Assembly: GCA_002783405.1 (NCBI GenBank)
Contig: PFGG01000073.1
Coordinates: 1 to 64,000, forward strand
Source of the DNA: a bacterium (Candidatus Blackallbacteria) CG13_big_fil_rev_8_21_14_2_50_49_14
Lineage (GTDB): Bacteria; Cyanobacteriota; Sericytochromatia; UBA7694
Direction: 5' to 3'
DNA length: 64,000 nucleotides
The notes under the pieces are model-generated. The model did not search any database and had not been told where the DNA came from. It saw only the letters and a list, made by a program, of their open reading frames with translations. Both the position numbers and the translations under genes were made by a program. This document shows, piece after piece, positions 9,267-16,979 of this stretch (its first letter is position 1; the number at the start of each line of letters is the position of its first letter).

Positions 9267-11399
9267 TTAGCTTCCCTCACCCAATAGTTGGATGCGATTG
9301 GCCCGAACCACATAGTTCCAGCCATTGGCCAGTCGCGTATAGACATAAAGGCTCCGGCCTTGATCCAGAACTTCAAACCCATGCTCTGATTTTAAGAGGG
9401 CCTTGCGAACACTTTCCACTTCAAAAAGAGGAAGCTTCAGGTCAGGAAAGATTTTGCCCGGAAAAGAACGGTTCTGTTGGCCCGAATGAACCACCACTCG
9501 CCCCTGCTCATCAACCAGATAAGCTTGTTCTACGGCAGGCACATCCGTCATTGAAAGCAAAGACTGAATCAAATAGTCAAAACGCATTTCCAAAGTCGCA
9601 GTCCCTAAAAACGCATGTTTTGAATTGAACAAGCCCTTTGAGACAGGCAAAATCAACCCCATTCCTGCCCCATCTATATAGGGATTTCCCCAATGCCGGC
9701 CCCATCGGTGATCTGCCAATTTATAGTAGGGGCGCGTACGCGGATCATAGTGCGGTTCATAATGCCCTTTGCCGGGATAATACACCAAAACACCTTCTTT
9801 TAAAACAACCGTCGCCCAAACCACTGCGCCCCCCTGCTCTGCAATCAATTGGCGCTGCAAAGCAGGATCTGTGGGCAGAGTATCCCCGGCACTGCGCAAA
9901 AACAAGCGCTTAAAACCCGTTCGCAAGGGAATGATTTGTTTGATTTTTTCCTCGACAGCATTTTCTTGAACATTCCAGGCAATCGCCCAGATCGGCCAGT
10001 CGATACTGGTCGGGCCGCGATAAAAAGAAGAAGCCTGCAAATCAGGGGGATGAAAATTTGAAGTCAGATAGTAAGGCTCTGAGCTGGGTTTCCCTGCTTC
10101 CAAATAATAGATGACGGTTTTAGACAGTCCTTCCAGCCAGGTTTCAATCTGAAGAAATTGGCTATCTATATTCTGGCTTTGCTGGTTGACCTGATTGAAA
10201 AAGGTATACAATTTTTCTTCACGCTGATGCGCTAATAACAACATCTGTCTGCGCTGAAAAAGCAAAGCCGTGCTGATGATTGCGCTTAAAGCAATCATCA
10301 GCACGACCCCGATCAGAATGGCTTTGCGTTGGCTATAAATCCAGCGCCCCGATTTTTGCAAAAATGTTTCAGGGGCCGCTAATACCGCTTCTCGGCGTTG
10401 ATATCGGCGCAAATCCTCTGCGAATTCAGCGACAGAAGTATAGCGTTGGGCAGGTTCTAAGCGGGTAGCTTTCTCGAGGATAGCCTTCAGTGAAGGGCTG
10501 ATTGGAAAGGGCGATTTTTTCAAGCTTTCACGTTGGGCCTGACGGGCCTGCGCAATCAGTGTCTCCAGCGTGTCGCCTGCATAGGCCGGCTTCAGGGTGA
10601 GCATTTCCTGCAAAATAAGTCCCAAGCTATAGAGATCAGAGCGGGGATCCGCTTTTGAGGGCTTTTCAGCGGCCTGTTCCGGCGAAAGATAGCGGGGTGT
10701 TCCCATGACGGGGGATTCCTGCGTGCTTTCCAAATCCAAGCCAGAAAGCGTCTTTGCACTTGAAGGTTGAGGTTCTGAGACCTGGAGGGTATCACACAAA
10801 CAGGCCACCCCCCAATCCATGACATAGACCTCATGAAAAGGCCCGATCATGATATTGGCTGGCTTCAAATCCCGATGAACCACACCCCGACAATGGGCAT
10901 AATCAACAGCATCACAGACCTTCAGAAAATGCTCTAGCAAAATGGGAAAGCTCAAGTCTGGAGGAAAGACCTGGCCTGTTTCACTGAGCTTACGTGCTCT
11001 TTGAAGCAGTGCTTTCAGGCTTTCTCCAACCACAGGTTTCATGGTATAGAAAACACCCTCGGGACTGTATTCCAACTGGTAAACCGGCACAATATAAGGG
11101 TGATTGAGTTGCGCTGTGATCTGGGCCTCATTGAGAAAGCGCTTAAGCGCCTGGGGTAGCAAGGACTTTTCCAAAGGCAAACGCTTAAGCGCTACCAGAC
11201 GTTGCAAACGAAGCTCCTGGGCCAGCTGAATCTCGCCTTGGGGACTGCTCGTCAGCGTTTCCTTGATTTGATAAGGAGAATGAAGTCGCCAGGCTTCCTG
11301 AAGTTCTGCCATAGCAGAACTTCCCTGGGGCGGAAGCGTCTGCTCTAAAGAATCCAGTTCCGTTAACTCAATTTTTTCCTGGAAATCAATGCGTTCCAC
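9267..11399 (-). CDS. Membrane-anchored Ser/Thr protein kinase with dCache-type sensor domain
   Basis: A 710-residue protein, clearly a paralogue of its downstream neighbour; both share HRDLKPANIMIGP and HEVYVMDWG. Lys72 (VALKRL), Asp177 and the DWG motif (195-197) are present. The glycine-rich loop is not canonical: the place is taken by TSSPQGEIQLA, with no GxGxxG. A membrane helix at about 359-381 leads to a large extracytoplasmic region. It contains TRPYYKLADHRWG and GAGMGLILPVSKG, typical of double-Cache ligand sensors. The GTG start has GGGGAG about 6 nt upstream. The inferred job is to phosphorylate cytosolic targets in response to an outside signal; the target is unknown. Confidence 0.88.
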   Translation of the reverse strand: MERIDFQEKIELTELDSLEQTLPPQGSSAMAELQEAWRLHSPYQIKETLTSSPQGEIQLAQELRLQRLVALKRLPLEKSLLPQALKRFLNEAQITAQLNHPYIVPVYQLEYSPEGVFYTMKPVVGESLKALLQRARKLSETGQVFPPDLSFPILLEHFLKVCDAVDYAHCRGVVHRDLKPANIMIGPFHEVYVMDWGVACLCDTLQVSEPQPSSAKTLSGLDLESTQESPVMGTPRYLSPEQAAEKPSKADPRSDLYSLGLILQEMLTLKPAYAGDTLETLIAQARQAQRESLKKSPFPISPSLKAILEKATRLEPAQRYTSVAEFAEDLRRYQRREAVLAAPETFLQKSGRWIYSQRKAILIGVVLMIALSAIISTALLFQRRQMLLLAHQREEKLYTFFNQVNQQSQNIDSQFLQIETWLEGLSKTVIYYLEAGKPSSEPYYLTSNFHPPDLQASSFYRGPTSIDWPIWAIAWNVQENAVEEKIKQIIPLRTGFKRLFLRSAGDTLPTDPALQRQLIAEQGGAVVWATVVLKEGVLVYYPGKGHYEPHYDPRTRPYYKLADHRWGRHWGNPYIDGAGMGLILPVSKGLFNSKHAFLGTATLEMRFDYLIQSLLSMTDVPAVEQAYLVDEQGRVVVHSGQQNRSFPGKIFPDLKLPLFEVESVRKALLKSEHGFEVLDQGRSLYVYTRLANGWNYVVRANRIQLLGEGS

Positions 11400-11482
11400 G
11401 AAGCTCCCCTGGTCTCTCTACCTGCGTTTGTCTAAACTCTCTCATCATAACAGATGACCGGCAAAAGCACCCGATCGCAGCC

Positions 11483-12313
11483 TTAAAAAGAAGTACGGTA
11501 ATCCGGTTGCGTCAAGCCTACGAGCCCACGCTGAGAATGACGAATAAAGTCTAAAAACTCGTTAAGTTCCGGCAATCTGTCGATTTCGTCAAGCTGTTCC
11601 AAAGCATGCGCAACAGCCAGATTCTTTCGATAAATCAGTTGAAAAGCCTGTTTCAATTGCTGACGGCTCTGCGTTGAAAAGTTTTGGCGACGCAGGCCTA
11701 CACTGTTTAAGCCATAGACTCGGGGGGGAGAGCCCACCGCCATCAGAAAGGGCGGCACATCCTGACAAACCCGTGACATCGCCCCGACCATACTTAAGCG
11801 GCCAATTCTGACAAATTGATGAATACCGCTCATGGCTCCAATCACAACATCATCCGCAATTTCCACATGCCCCCCCAAGGTTGCTCCATTCGCCAATACG
11901 ATACGGTTCCCCAACTGACAGTCATGGGCCACATGCGCATAGGCCATGAAAAGATTTTCATCTCCAATTTGAGTAAAGGAGCCGGCTGCAGTGGCCCGAT
12001 TGATGGTGACAAACTCACGAATCCGATTGCCACGCCCTATTTTTAACCAGCTGATATCCGATTCCCGATGTTTCAAATCCTGGGAAGGAGATCCCACCAC
12101 GGCATAGGCTGAGACTCTGCAATCTTCCCCCAAAATAGTATAGTCGCCAATCACAGCATGGGCCGCAATTCTCGACCCGGCACCAATCTGGCTTTCCCTG
12201 CCAATCACAGCAAAAGGCCCAATCTCCACATCTGGTGCAAGCCGTGCGCTGGGATCAATCACAGCGCTGGGATGAATATGCGCAGAAATCCTGGTCACTT
12301 CAGGGAACAGCAT
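11483..12313 (-). CDS. lpxA: Acyl-ACP--UDP-N-acetylglucosamine O-acyltransferase
   Basis: This is the first step of lipid A synthesis in the cytosol: transfer of a 3-hydroxyacyl chain to the 3-OH of UDP-GlcNAc. The 276-residue protein shows the left-handed beta-helix hexapeptide pattern from the N terminus (IHPSAVIDPSARLAPDVEIG). AYAHVAHDCQLG contains the catalytic histidine, and GIHQFVRIG and VGSPPRVYGLN are also family motifs. The ATG at 12313 is chosen over a GTG three codons earlier. It overlaps the fabZ end by 14 bases. The order lpxC-fabZ-lpxA is an operon. Confidence 0.95.
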   Translation of the reverse strand: MLFPEVTRISAHIHPSAVIDPSARLAPDVEIGPFAVIGRESQIGAGSRIAAHAVIGDYTILGEDCRVSAYAVVGSPSQDLKHRESDISWLKIGRGNRIREFVTINRATAAGSFTQIGDENLFMAYAHVAHDCQLGNRIVLANGATLGGHVEIADDVVIGAMSGIHQFVRIGRLSMVGAMSRVCQDVPPFLMAVGSPPRVYGLNSVGLRRQNFSTQSRQQLKQAFQLIYRKNLAVAHALEQLDEIDRLPELNEFLDFIRHSQRGLVGLTQPDYRTSF

Positions 12314-12770
12314 CGTAATCACTCAGGCAAAAAAGCAGTTCACCCTCTGAGACCCCTTGGCCCTCCACAGAGGCAAGTGTTTTAATTTTTCCCATATTGC
12401 CATGAATTTTCAAAATTTCGGCTTCAAGACGCAATTGATCACCTGGCATCACAGGACGGCGAAAGCGTACCTTATCAACCCCCGTCAACAAAGCCAGTTT
12501 TTCGCCAGGGGGTGCAAGCTGTAAAAGTAAAACACCTCCCAATTGCGCCATGGCTTCAATAATCAAGACACCGGGCATGATCGGATGTTTTGGAAAATGT
12601 CCTTGAAAAAAAGGTTCGTTGGCACTGACATTTTTTATTCCTACAGCCCGTTTTCCCGTTTCACAGGAAATCACCCGATCGAGCAATAAAAAGGGGTAGC
12701 GGTGCGGCAAAATACGCTGAATCTCTAAGATATTCAGCACAGGTAAATTTTGGGATGCTTGTTCTTCCAC
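12300..12770 (-). CDS. fabZ: 3-hydroxyacyl-ACP dehydratase FabZ
   Basis: A 156-residue hot-dog-fold dehydratase of the type II fatty acid pathway. It draws on the same 3-hydroxyacyl-ACP pool as LpxA. ILPHRYPFLLLDRV opens the fold. QGHFPKHPIMPGVLIIEAMA contains the active-site His and Glu. The start is GTG, with a GGAAG ribosome site. It lies 3 bases after lpxC. In some phyla LpxC and FabZ are fused; here they are separate but adjacent. Confidence 0.95.
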   Translation of the reverse strand: MEEQASQNLPVLNILEIQRILPHRYPFLLLDRVISCETGKRAVGIKNVSANEPFFQGHFPKHPIMPGVLIIEAMAQLGGVLLLQLAPPGEKLALLTGVDKVRFRRPVMPGDQLRLEAEILKIHGNMGKIKTLASVEGQGVSEGELLFCLSDYDAVP

Positions 12771-12773
12771 GTT

Positions 12774-13592
12774 TCAACTTCCAGACCAAAGTTTCACCAT
12801 TGTAACATGGGCCTGATGCCCTGTCCGAAAGGCTTCAATCCTTGCCAGAGGAAATTCACCAGCCAATACCAAATCACCCAACAAATCTAAGATTTTATGA
12901 CGGACGGGTTCATTTTGAAAACGCCAATCGGGCTGAGAAATCTGCTCTTCAATCACCAGGGCATTCTCCTGGCTTCCACCCTGGGCCAAACCTGCCTGCC
13001 AAAGCGCTTCGACTTCCCGCCTGTAAACAAAGGTTCGGGCAGGCGCAATTTTTTGCTGAAAGGCAAGCGGTTCAAATTCAAAGTCATAGCTTTGCTGAAG
13101 AGCTGGAGGCCCCGCATAATCCACGGTATAGTGAAGACTCAATTTTTCAGCAGGCTGCCAACGGATCCAAGCCTCTTGATGGCCCCACTGGCCTGCCTTG
13201 GGCTGAAAAACAGCCCGTAAACTGGGAAGTTGCTTGCGTCCCACCTGAATAAACCGCTCAAGAAAAGGTTGCGCGCTTCCGTCCAAAATCGGAACTTCGC
13301 TCCCTTCCAAGACCAGTAAAGCACTTGAGATACCAGCCCCCCAAAGTGCAGCCAAAAGGTGTTCCACGGTTTGAATCTGAAAATCCGGAAAAGCAAGACA
13401 GGTACAATATTGAGTTGAGGTGACCTGAGAAACAGAGATACGCTGAGGTTTGTTTTCAGATAGAACAAAAATTCCTGGCGTTTGTGAAGGCAATACCCGA
13501 AGTTTAGAAAACTGACCAGAATGAAGCCCCAGGCCAGAAAATTCACATTCAGCGGCCAAGGTCCAATCAAATTGAAAATCAGGGGAAAGCAT
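12774..13592 (-). CDS. lpxC: UDP-3-O-acyl-N-acetylglucosamine deacetylase
   Basis: The zinc-dependent committed step of lipid A synthesis. The 272-residue protein has VEHLLAALWG (zinc His), VPILDGSAQPF, and HKILDLLGDLVLAGEFPLAR (zinc His and Asp). GHQAH near the end holds the general-acid His. It is somewhat shorter than E. coli LpxC (305). The ATG lies only 17 nt beyond the 3' end of tRNA-Pro, with at best a weak ribosome site, so the mRNA probably begins with or inside the tRNA transcript. Confidence 0.94.
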   Translation of the reverse strand: MLSPDFQFDWTLAAECEFSGLGLHSGQFSKLRVLPSQTPGIFVLSENKPQRISVSQVTSTQYCTCLAFPDFQIQTVEHLLAALWGAGISSALLVLEGSEVPILDGSAQPFLERFIQVGRKQLPSLRAVFQPKAGQWGHQEAWIRWQPAEKLSLHYTVDYAGPPALQQSYDFEFEPLAFQQKIAPARTFVYRREVEALWQAGLAQGGSQENALVIEEQISQPDWRFQNEPVRHKILDLLGDLVLAGEFPLARIEAFRTGHQAHVTMVKLWSGS

Positions 13593-13609
13593 ATAAATCC
13601 ATTAAAAAA

Positions 13610-13683
13610 TCGGGATGACAGGATTCGAACCTGCGACCCCCTCGTCCCAAGCGAGGTGCGCTACCAAGCTGCGCTACATCCCG
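13610..13683 (-). tRNA. tRNA-Pro (anticodon TGG)
   Basis: A 74-nt cloverleaf that starts with CGGGATGTAGCGCAGC. The acceptor arm is perfect, the anticodon loop is CTTGGGA (anticodon TGG, reads CCA) and the T-arm is GTTCGAATC. The 3' CCA is not encoded. lpxC starts 17 nt downstream. Confidence 0.96.
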
Positions 13684-13903
13684 AACTGTTTTTTAGTTTA
13701 ACATACTCCCATCAGATGCTACAGGGGATTTAAATTCAGCTTTGCAATTCTAAGCTGCTTTGAATAAGACAGCGGTCATCTGATATCCTTCAGCAAAATG
13801 CTACTCAGGTAGATATTTTCTGATTTTCGAGCGGTTCATCTCTTGGTCATTGCGGGATTGCCCTTCCGTCAGATTTTGAACCCGAACGGTGGGCTGATAA
13901 TAA

Positions 13904-15031
13904 TTATTTCCTCCATTTTTTTTCAGTTCTTAATCTCTCCACATCCTGATAGGCAATATAACCATCGGTAAGTGAGCGCATGACCAACCCCTGACTTTGT
14001 GCTTGAAAAGACTCTGCCTGAAACTCAAGTTCGGGATAAAAGAATTGCAAAAGACAGCCCATTTCATCAAACCCCAAGAGACGCCGCGCCGATAAACTGC
14101 CTGTCATACGCGGGCTGAACTCAAAGACCTTCCATTTTCCCTCTTTGTCTTGCTTGGCCTGAAGATTAAAGGAACCTCTCCAACCCTGATCACGAAAAAC
14201 CTGGGCAGATTTTCGTCCCAAAGATAGCAGCGAGTTGTCTAAACAGCGTTCAATTTTCTCTACTCTCCCCAGCACCATTTGAGCCCGAATCGCAAATTCT
14301 GGCCCCAATTCACCGGCAGGTGAAATCACGGTTTGATAAGCATATTGATTTTCGTCGGGAATTTGAAAAAACAAGGGCATCGCCCATTGATAGGCAGAAA
14401 CAAAATCGGAAAGATCAGCAGGAGGATCTAAATAAGGTTGCAACAGAAGTGGTTCTTGCGCCTGTTTTAAAACTTGAAGCTGTGTTTGCTCTGTAATAAT
14501 ATAGACGCCATGGGAGCCAAAACCCTCCAAGGGTTTAAGAATCAAAGGAAAACCCTCTGTTTCGACAAATTTTTCCAGGGCAGACCAGGAGAAATCAGGC
14601 TCAAGACTGAACGAGGGCACAAAATCCAGGCTATATAACTGCGAAAATTGAAAGCTTTTGAGTTTACTCTGCATTATTTCAACACAGGCAGAAGTCCCAT
14701 AGGGAATTTTATCAGCCAAATCCGCCCGTGCTTCCTTTAATCGGGTTAAAAAAAGCACATCGTCATCCCGCCCAGCGAGGATCAGATCGGGGCTCTCAAA
14801 CTCGAAGATCTGCATAAAATGGTCAAAAAAGGCTGGGTCCTGAAGCACGGGCACCAGATAGGTGAGATCCGCTCGAAAATTGCGTGGATTTTCAGCAACG
14901 CTGTTCAGTCCAATGATACGCAGACCGTCACGGCGACCCTCCAGTGTATCCAGCATATTCTGCCCCAAGAGACTGCCCATACTTGTCAACAAAATTGAAA
15001 ATGGTTTCTTTTCAGGCATCTGAGAGGTCAT
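13904..15031 (-). CDS. ATP-grasp ligase (CarB/PylC-like), last gene of a three-gene cassette
   Basis: A 375-residue protein. It has an N-terminal Rossmann-like preATP-grasp part (ILLTSMGSLLGQNMLDTL) and then the ATP-grasp core: FPLILKPLEGFGSHGVYII with the nucleotide-binding lysine, and VFEFSPRMTGSLSARR near residue 315. In that last motif the usual metal-binding Asn of the E-x-N-P-R pattern is Ser. Such enzymes join a carboxylate, as an acyl phosphate, to an amine or thiol. The substrate is unknown. Its ATG overlaps the upstream oxygenase stop (ATGA). With that gene and the FkbM methyltransferase it forms a likely small-molecule biosynthesis cassette (inference). Confidence 0.8.
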   Translation of the reverse strand: MTSQMPEKKPFSILLTSMGSLLGQNMLDTLEGRRDGLRIIGLNSVAENPRNFRADLTYLVPVLQDPAFFDHFMQIFEFESPDLILAGRDDDVLFLTRLKEARADLADKIPYGTSACVEIMQSKLKSFQFSQLYSLDFVPSFSLEPDFSWSALEKFVETEGFPLILKPLEGFGSHGVYIITEQTQLQVLKQAQEPLLLQPYLDPPADLSDFVSAYQWAMPLFFQIPDENQYAYQTVISPAGELGPEFAIRAQMVLGRVEKIERCLDNSLLSLGRKSAQVFRDQGWRGSFNLQAKQDKEGKWKVFEFSPRMTGSLSARRLLGFDEMGCLLQFFYPELEFQAESFQAQSQGLVMRSLTDGYIAYQDVERLRTEKKWRK

Positions 15032-15954
15032 CCATTGGCCATAGAAATAAAATCAGCATAACCCAAACGCAAATAGAGTTCCCTTTGCGGGTCGTCGATG
15101 GGGTCACGGCCATGCAAAAAACGGGTATTGTCCACGGCGAGAAAATCTCCTTTTTGCCAATCTATTTTCAATTGCAATTGTCTTGCCTGGGCCTGAATCG
15201 TCAAAACCCAATTCTCAGGCAGCGCTTCACCATTGGTCAAAGCGACTCTGGCACGGGTGAGATCAGGCGTTTGAAGCTGGCGCAAGGCAAAAGGCAGGAG
15301 ATTGTTGACAAAAAAATAGCGTCCAGCTCTTTTTTGCAGGGCAGGACTTTGAAAACGCGTAAGTACATCTCCCCCCTCCACTTCGCAGAGGTCGATCCCC
15401 CGTTGATTACAAAATTTTGCAACTTCAGCCAGTTCTTCTGTACGATAAAGCTTTTGCCACACTTCAGACGTGTGCTGCCGGGTATAAACCAGGTCTTGGG
15501 CCAGCAAGCCCGCCTGAATTTCAAACGGCAGAGACTCATAGAGCAGCCCGCCATCACACAGAAAGGTCTGGCCCTTTTCTTCAGCAGGCTGGGCACAATA
15601 AAACCAGAGCAAAGTCGGGGGCTGCTTAAAATGAAAATAACCTTCCCCATGCAAGGGCAACGCAAAACCTTGACGCTTTCCAGTTACGTGAAACAAATTG
15701 TCGAAGTCTGCGACAGGTGTTCGGTTAAAATTTGCCCCAATGGCTCCCATGCCCTGCTCAGAAGACAGGGCCAAAAAGCGATCGCTCATGCGCGCTGAAA
15801 AACGCAGAAAATCTTCAAGCTTTTGCTGAGAACCCCGAAAGAGCAAAGCGCCCTTTTCAAGCAAATCTGCTTGAAAGCGCATGACACTGAACGATTCCAA
15901 ATCAAAATCCTGATAAACCTGCACCTGCTTGAACCTATTCTGTACTGGGGTCAA
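15028..15954 (-). CDS. TauD/TfdA-type Fe(II)/2-oxoglutarate-dependent oxygenase
   Basis: A 308-residue cytosolic enzyme of the TauD/clavaminate-synthase-like fold. The iron facial triad is His102 and Glu104 (LHGEGYF) with distal His281 (NTRFLHGRD). A downstream arginine at 291 or 296 fits 2-oxoglutarate binding. Members hydroxylate or desaturate small molecules, often amino acids or peptides; the substrate here is unknown. The frame opens with TTG at 15954, inside the preceding methyltransferase gene (20-nt overlap). An alternative GTG at 15924 lies just after that gene's stop, and neither has a strong ribosome site. Confidence 0.85.
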   Translation of the reverse strand: MTPVQNRFKQVQVYQDFDLESFSVMRFQADLLEKGALLFRGSQQKLEDFLRFSARMSDRFLALSSEQGMGAIGANFNRTPVADFDNLFHVTGKRQGFALPLHGEGYFHFKQPPTLLWFYCAQPAEEKGQTFLCDGGLLYESLPFEIQAGLLAQDLVYTRQHTSEVWQKLYRTEELAEVAKFCNQRGIDLCEVEGGDVLTRFQSPALQKRAGRYFFVNNLLPFALRQLQTPDLTRARVALTNGEALPENWVLTIQAQARQLQLKIDWQKGDFLAVDNTRFLHGRDPIDDPQRELYLRLGYADFISMANG

Positions 15955-16798
15955 TGATACTGGGCCCGATCAGCGACTCCAAGGGTCTTTTGCTGGATAC
16001 TATCAAAATTTGATTGTGTCGGTCAAAGAGTATCAAGCCTCTGTTTTCAGGGGTGATCGCTTGGTAGGCAAACTTTCCTGTTTCAAAAAAGCGCTGCATG
16101 CCATCTGACCAACTGTAGCGGTGACCTGCCACATAATAATTGCTAAAACCTGCAGCTTCCAATTGATCCAAGATCATGCCCCGGGTGATGCCGGGCGTGA
16201 ATTTTTCAAGATAGACATTGGGATGCAGTTCCAAGAACAAAAATTCTAAACTGTCTTGCAGAATGGTTTTCATCCCCTGCAAAACTTTGCCTTCAAAACC
16301 ATGAATATCCATTTTGATCACATTCGGGCTTAAGTTCAGTCGTTGACAAAGCTGATCCAAACTTTCAGACTGAATCTCTTGGCCACCTGGATTGCCAATC
16401 GCGGAAACACTGTTATTTAAAATTCGCAGGGTTTCTACTTTATCTGAAAGCGCACTGTGAAGGATTTCAACATTCTGGAGTTGATTGAGTTCAAGGCCTT
16501 GTTTCAAAATTTCAATATGTTCAGGATTGCTTTCTATGGCGTAAACTTTTCTGTTTGGCCCCAATAATTTTGCTGGCCAAAAAGTAAAATAGCCAATAAA
16601 AGCACCCAAATCGAAGTAAACAGGCTCAGAAATCTCCAAAAGCACTATTTTTAAGAGTGCTGAGAGCACGGCTTCATACTCATACCCCGCTCGATCACGA
16701 TACACCTGTTTAAACTTCTGTACATAGGGGTTTTCATCAGGGGTTACCACTTGAAAGTGCTGTCCTTGCACTTCTAAGGCCATGGTCGCTAAAGTCAC
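15935..16798 (-). CDS. FkbM-family SAM-dependent methyltransferase
   Basis: A 287-residue protein and the first gene of the cassette. The SAM fold begins with YFDLGAFIGYFT (motif I) and continues with VYAIESNPEH. IKMDIHGFEGKVLQG and LFLELHP are typical FkbM motifs. Relatives O-methylate sugars or natural products. The GTG start at 16798 has AGAGGTGA about 8 nt upstream, better than the internal ATG at 16783. It is divergent from the MoxR-like gene. The cassette's promoter should lie in 16800-16950, but I see no strong one. Confidence 0.85.
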   Translation of the reverse strand: MTLATMALEVQGQHFQVVTPDENPYVQKFKQVYRDRAGYEYEAVLSALLKIVLLEISEPVYFDLGAFIGYFTFWPAKLLGPNRKVYAIESNPEHIEILKQGLELNQLQNVEILHSALSDKVETLRILNNSVSAIGNPGGQEIQSESLDQLCQRLNLSPNVIKMDIHGFEGKVLQGMKTILQDSLEFLFLELHPNVYLEKFTPGITRGMILDQLEAAGFSNYYVAGHRYSWSDGMQRFFETGKFAYQAITPENRGLILFDRHNQILIVSSKRPLESLIGPSIIDPSTE

Positions 16799-16979
16799 CG
16801 TTTATCACCTCTTCATCGGGGTTCAGATTCAATCCGTGGTTCCAATCAAACCAAAGGATAGATCTGGCACTGAGTAAAGCATACCAAATCGGGGAGTCAA
16901 GGTGCCTGCAAAAGAAAACAGAACCTGCTACTACAGGAAAAACCAGTATTTGGGCTATACTGAAAGAACAGGAGCAGGC

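Noticed and set aside
9116-9628. Plus-strand open frame of 170 codons
   Set aside because: It crosses the junction of the two kinase genes on the other strand and is rich in Pro/His/Ser without a domain.
14944-15798. Plus-strand open frame of 284 codons
   Set aside because: It lies antisense to the oxygenase and ATP-grasp genes, which have clear motifs, and its protein has no recognisable pattern.
16902-16979. GTG start for the MoxR-like gene
   Set aside because: The ATG at 16980 has AGGAG at good spacing; the extra 26 residues are not domain-like.
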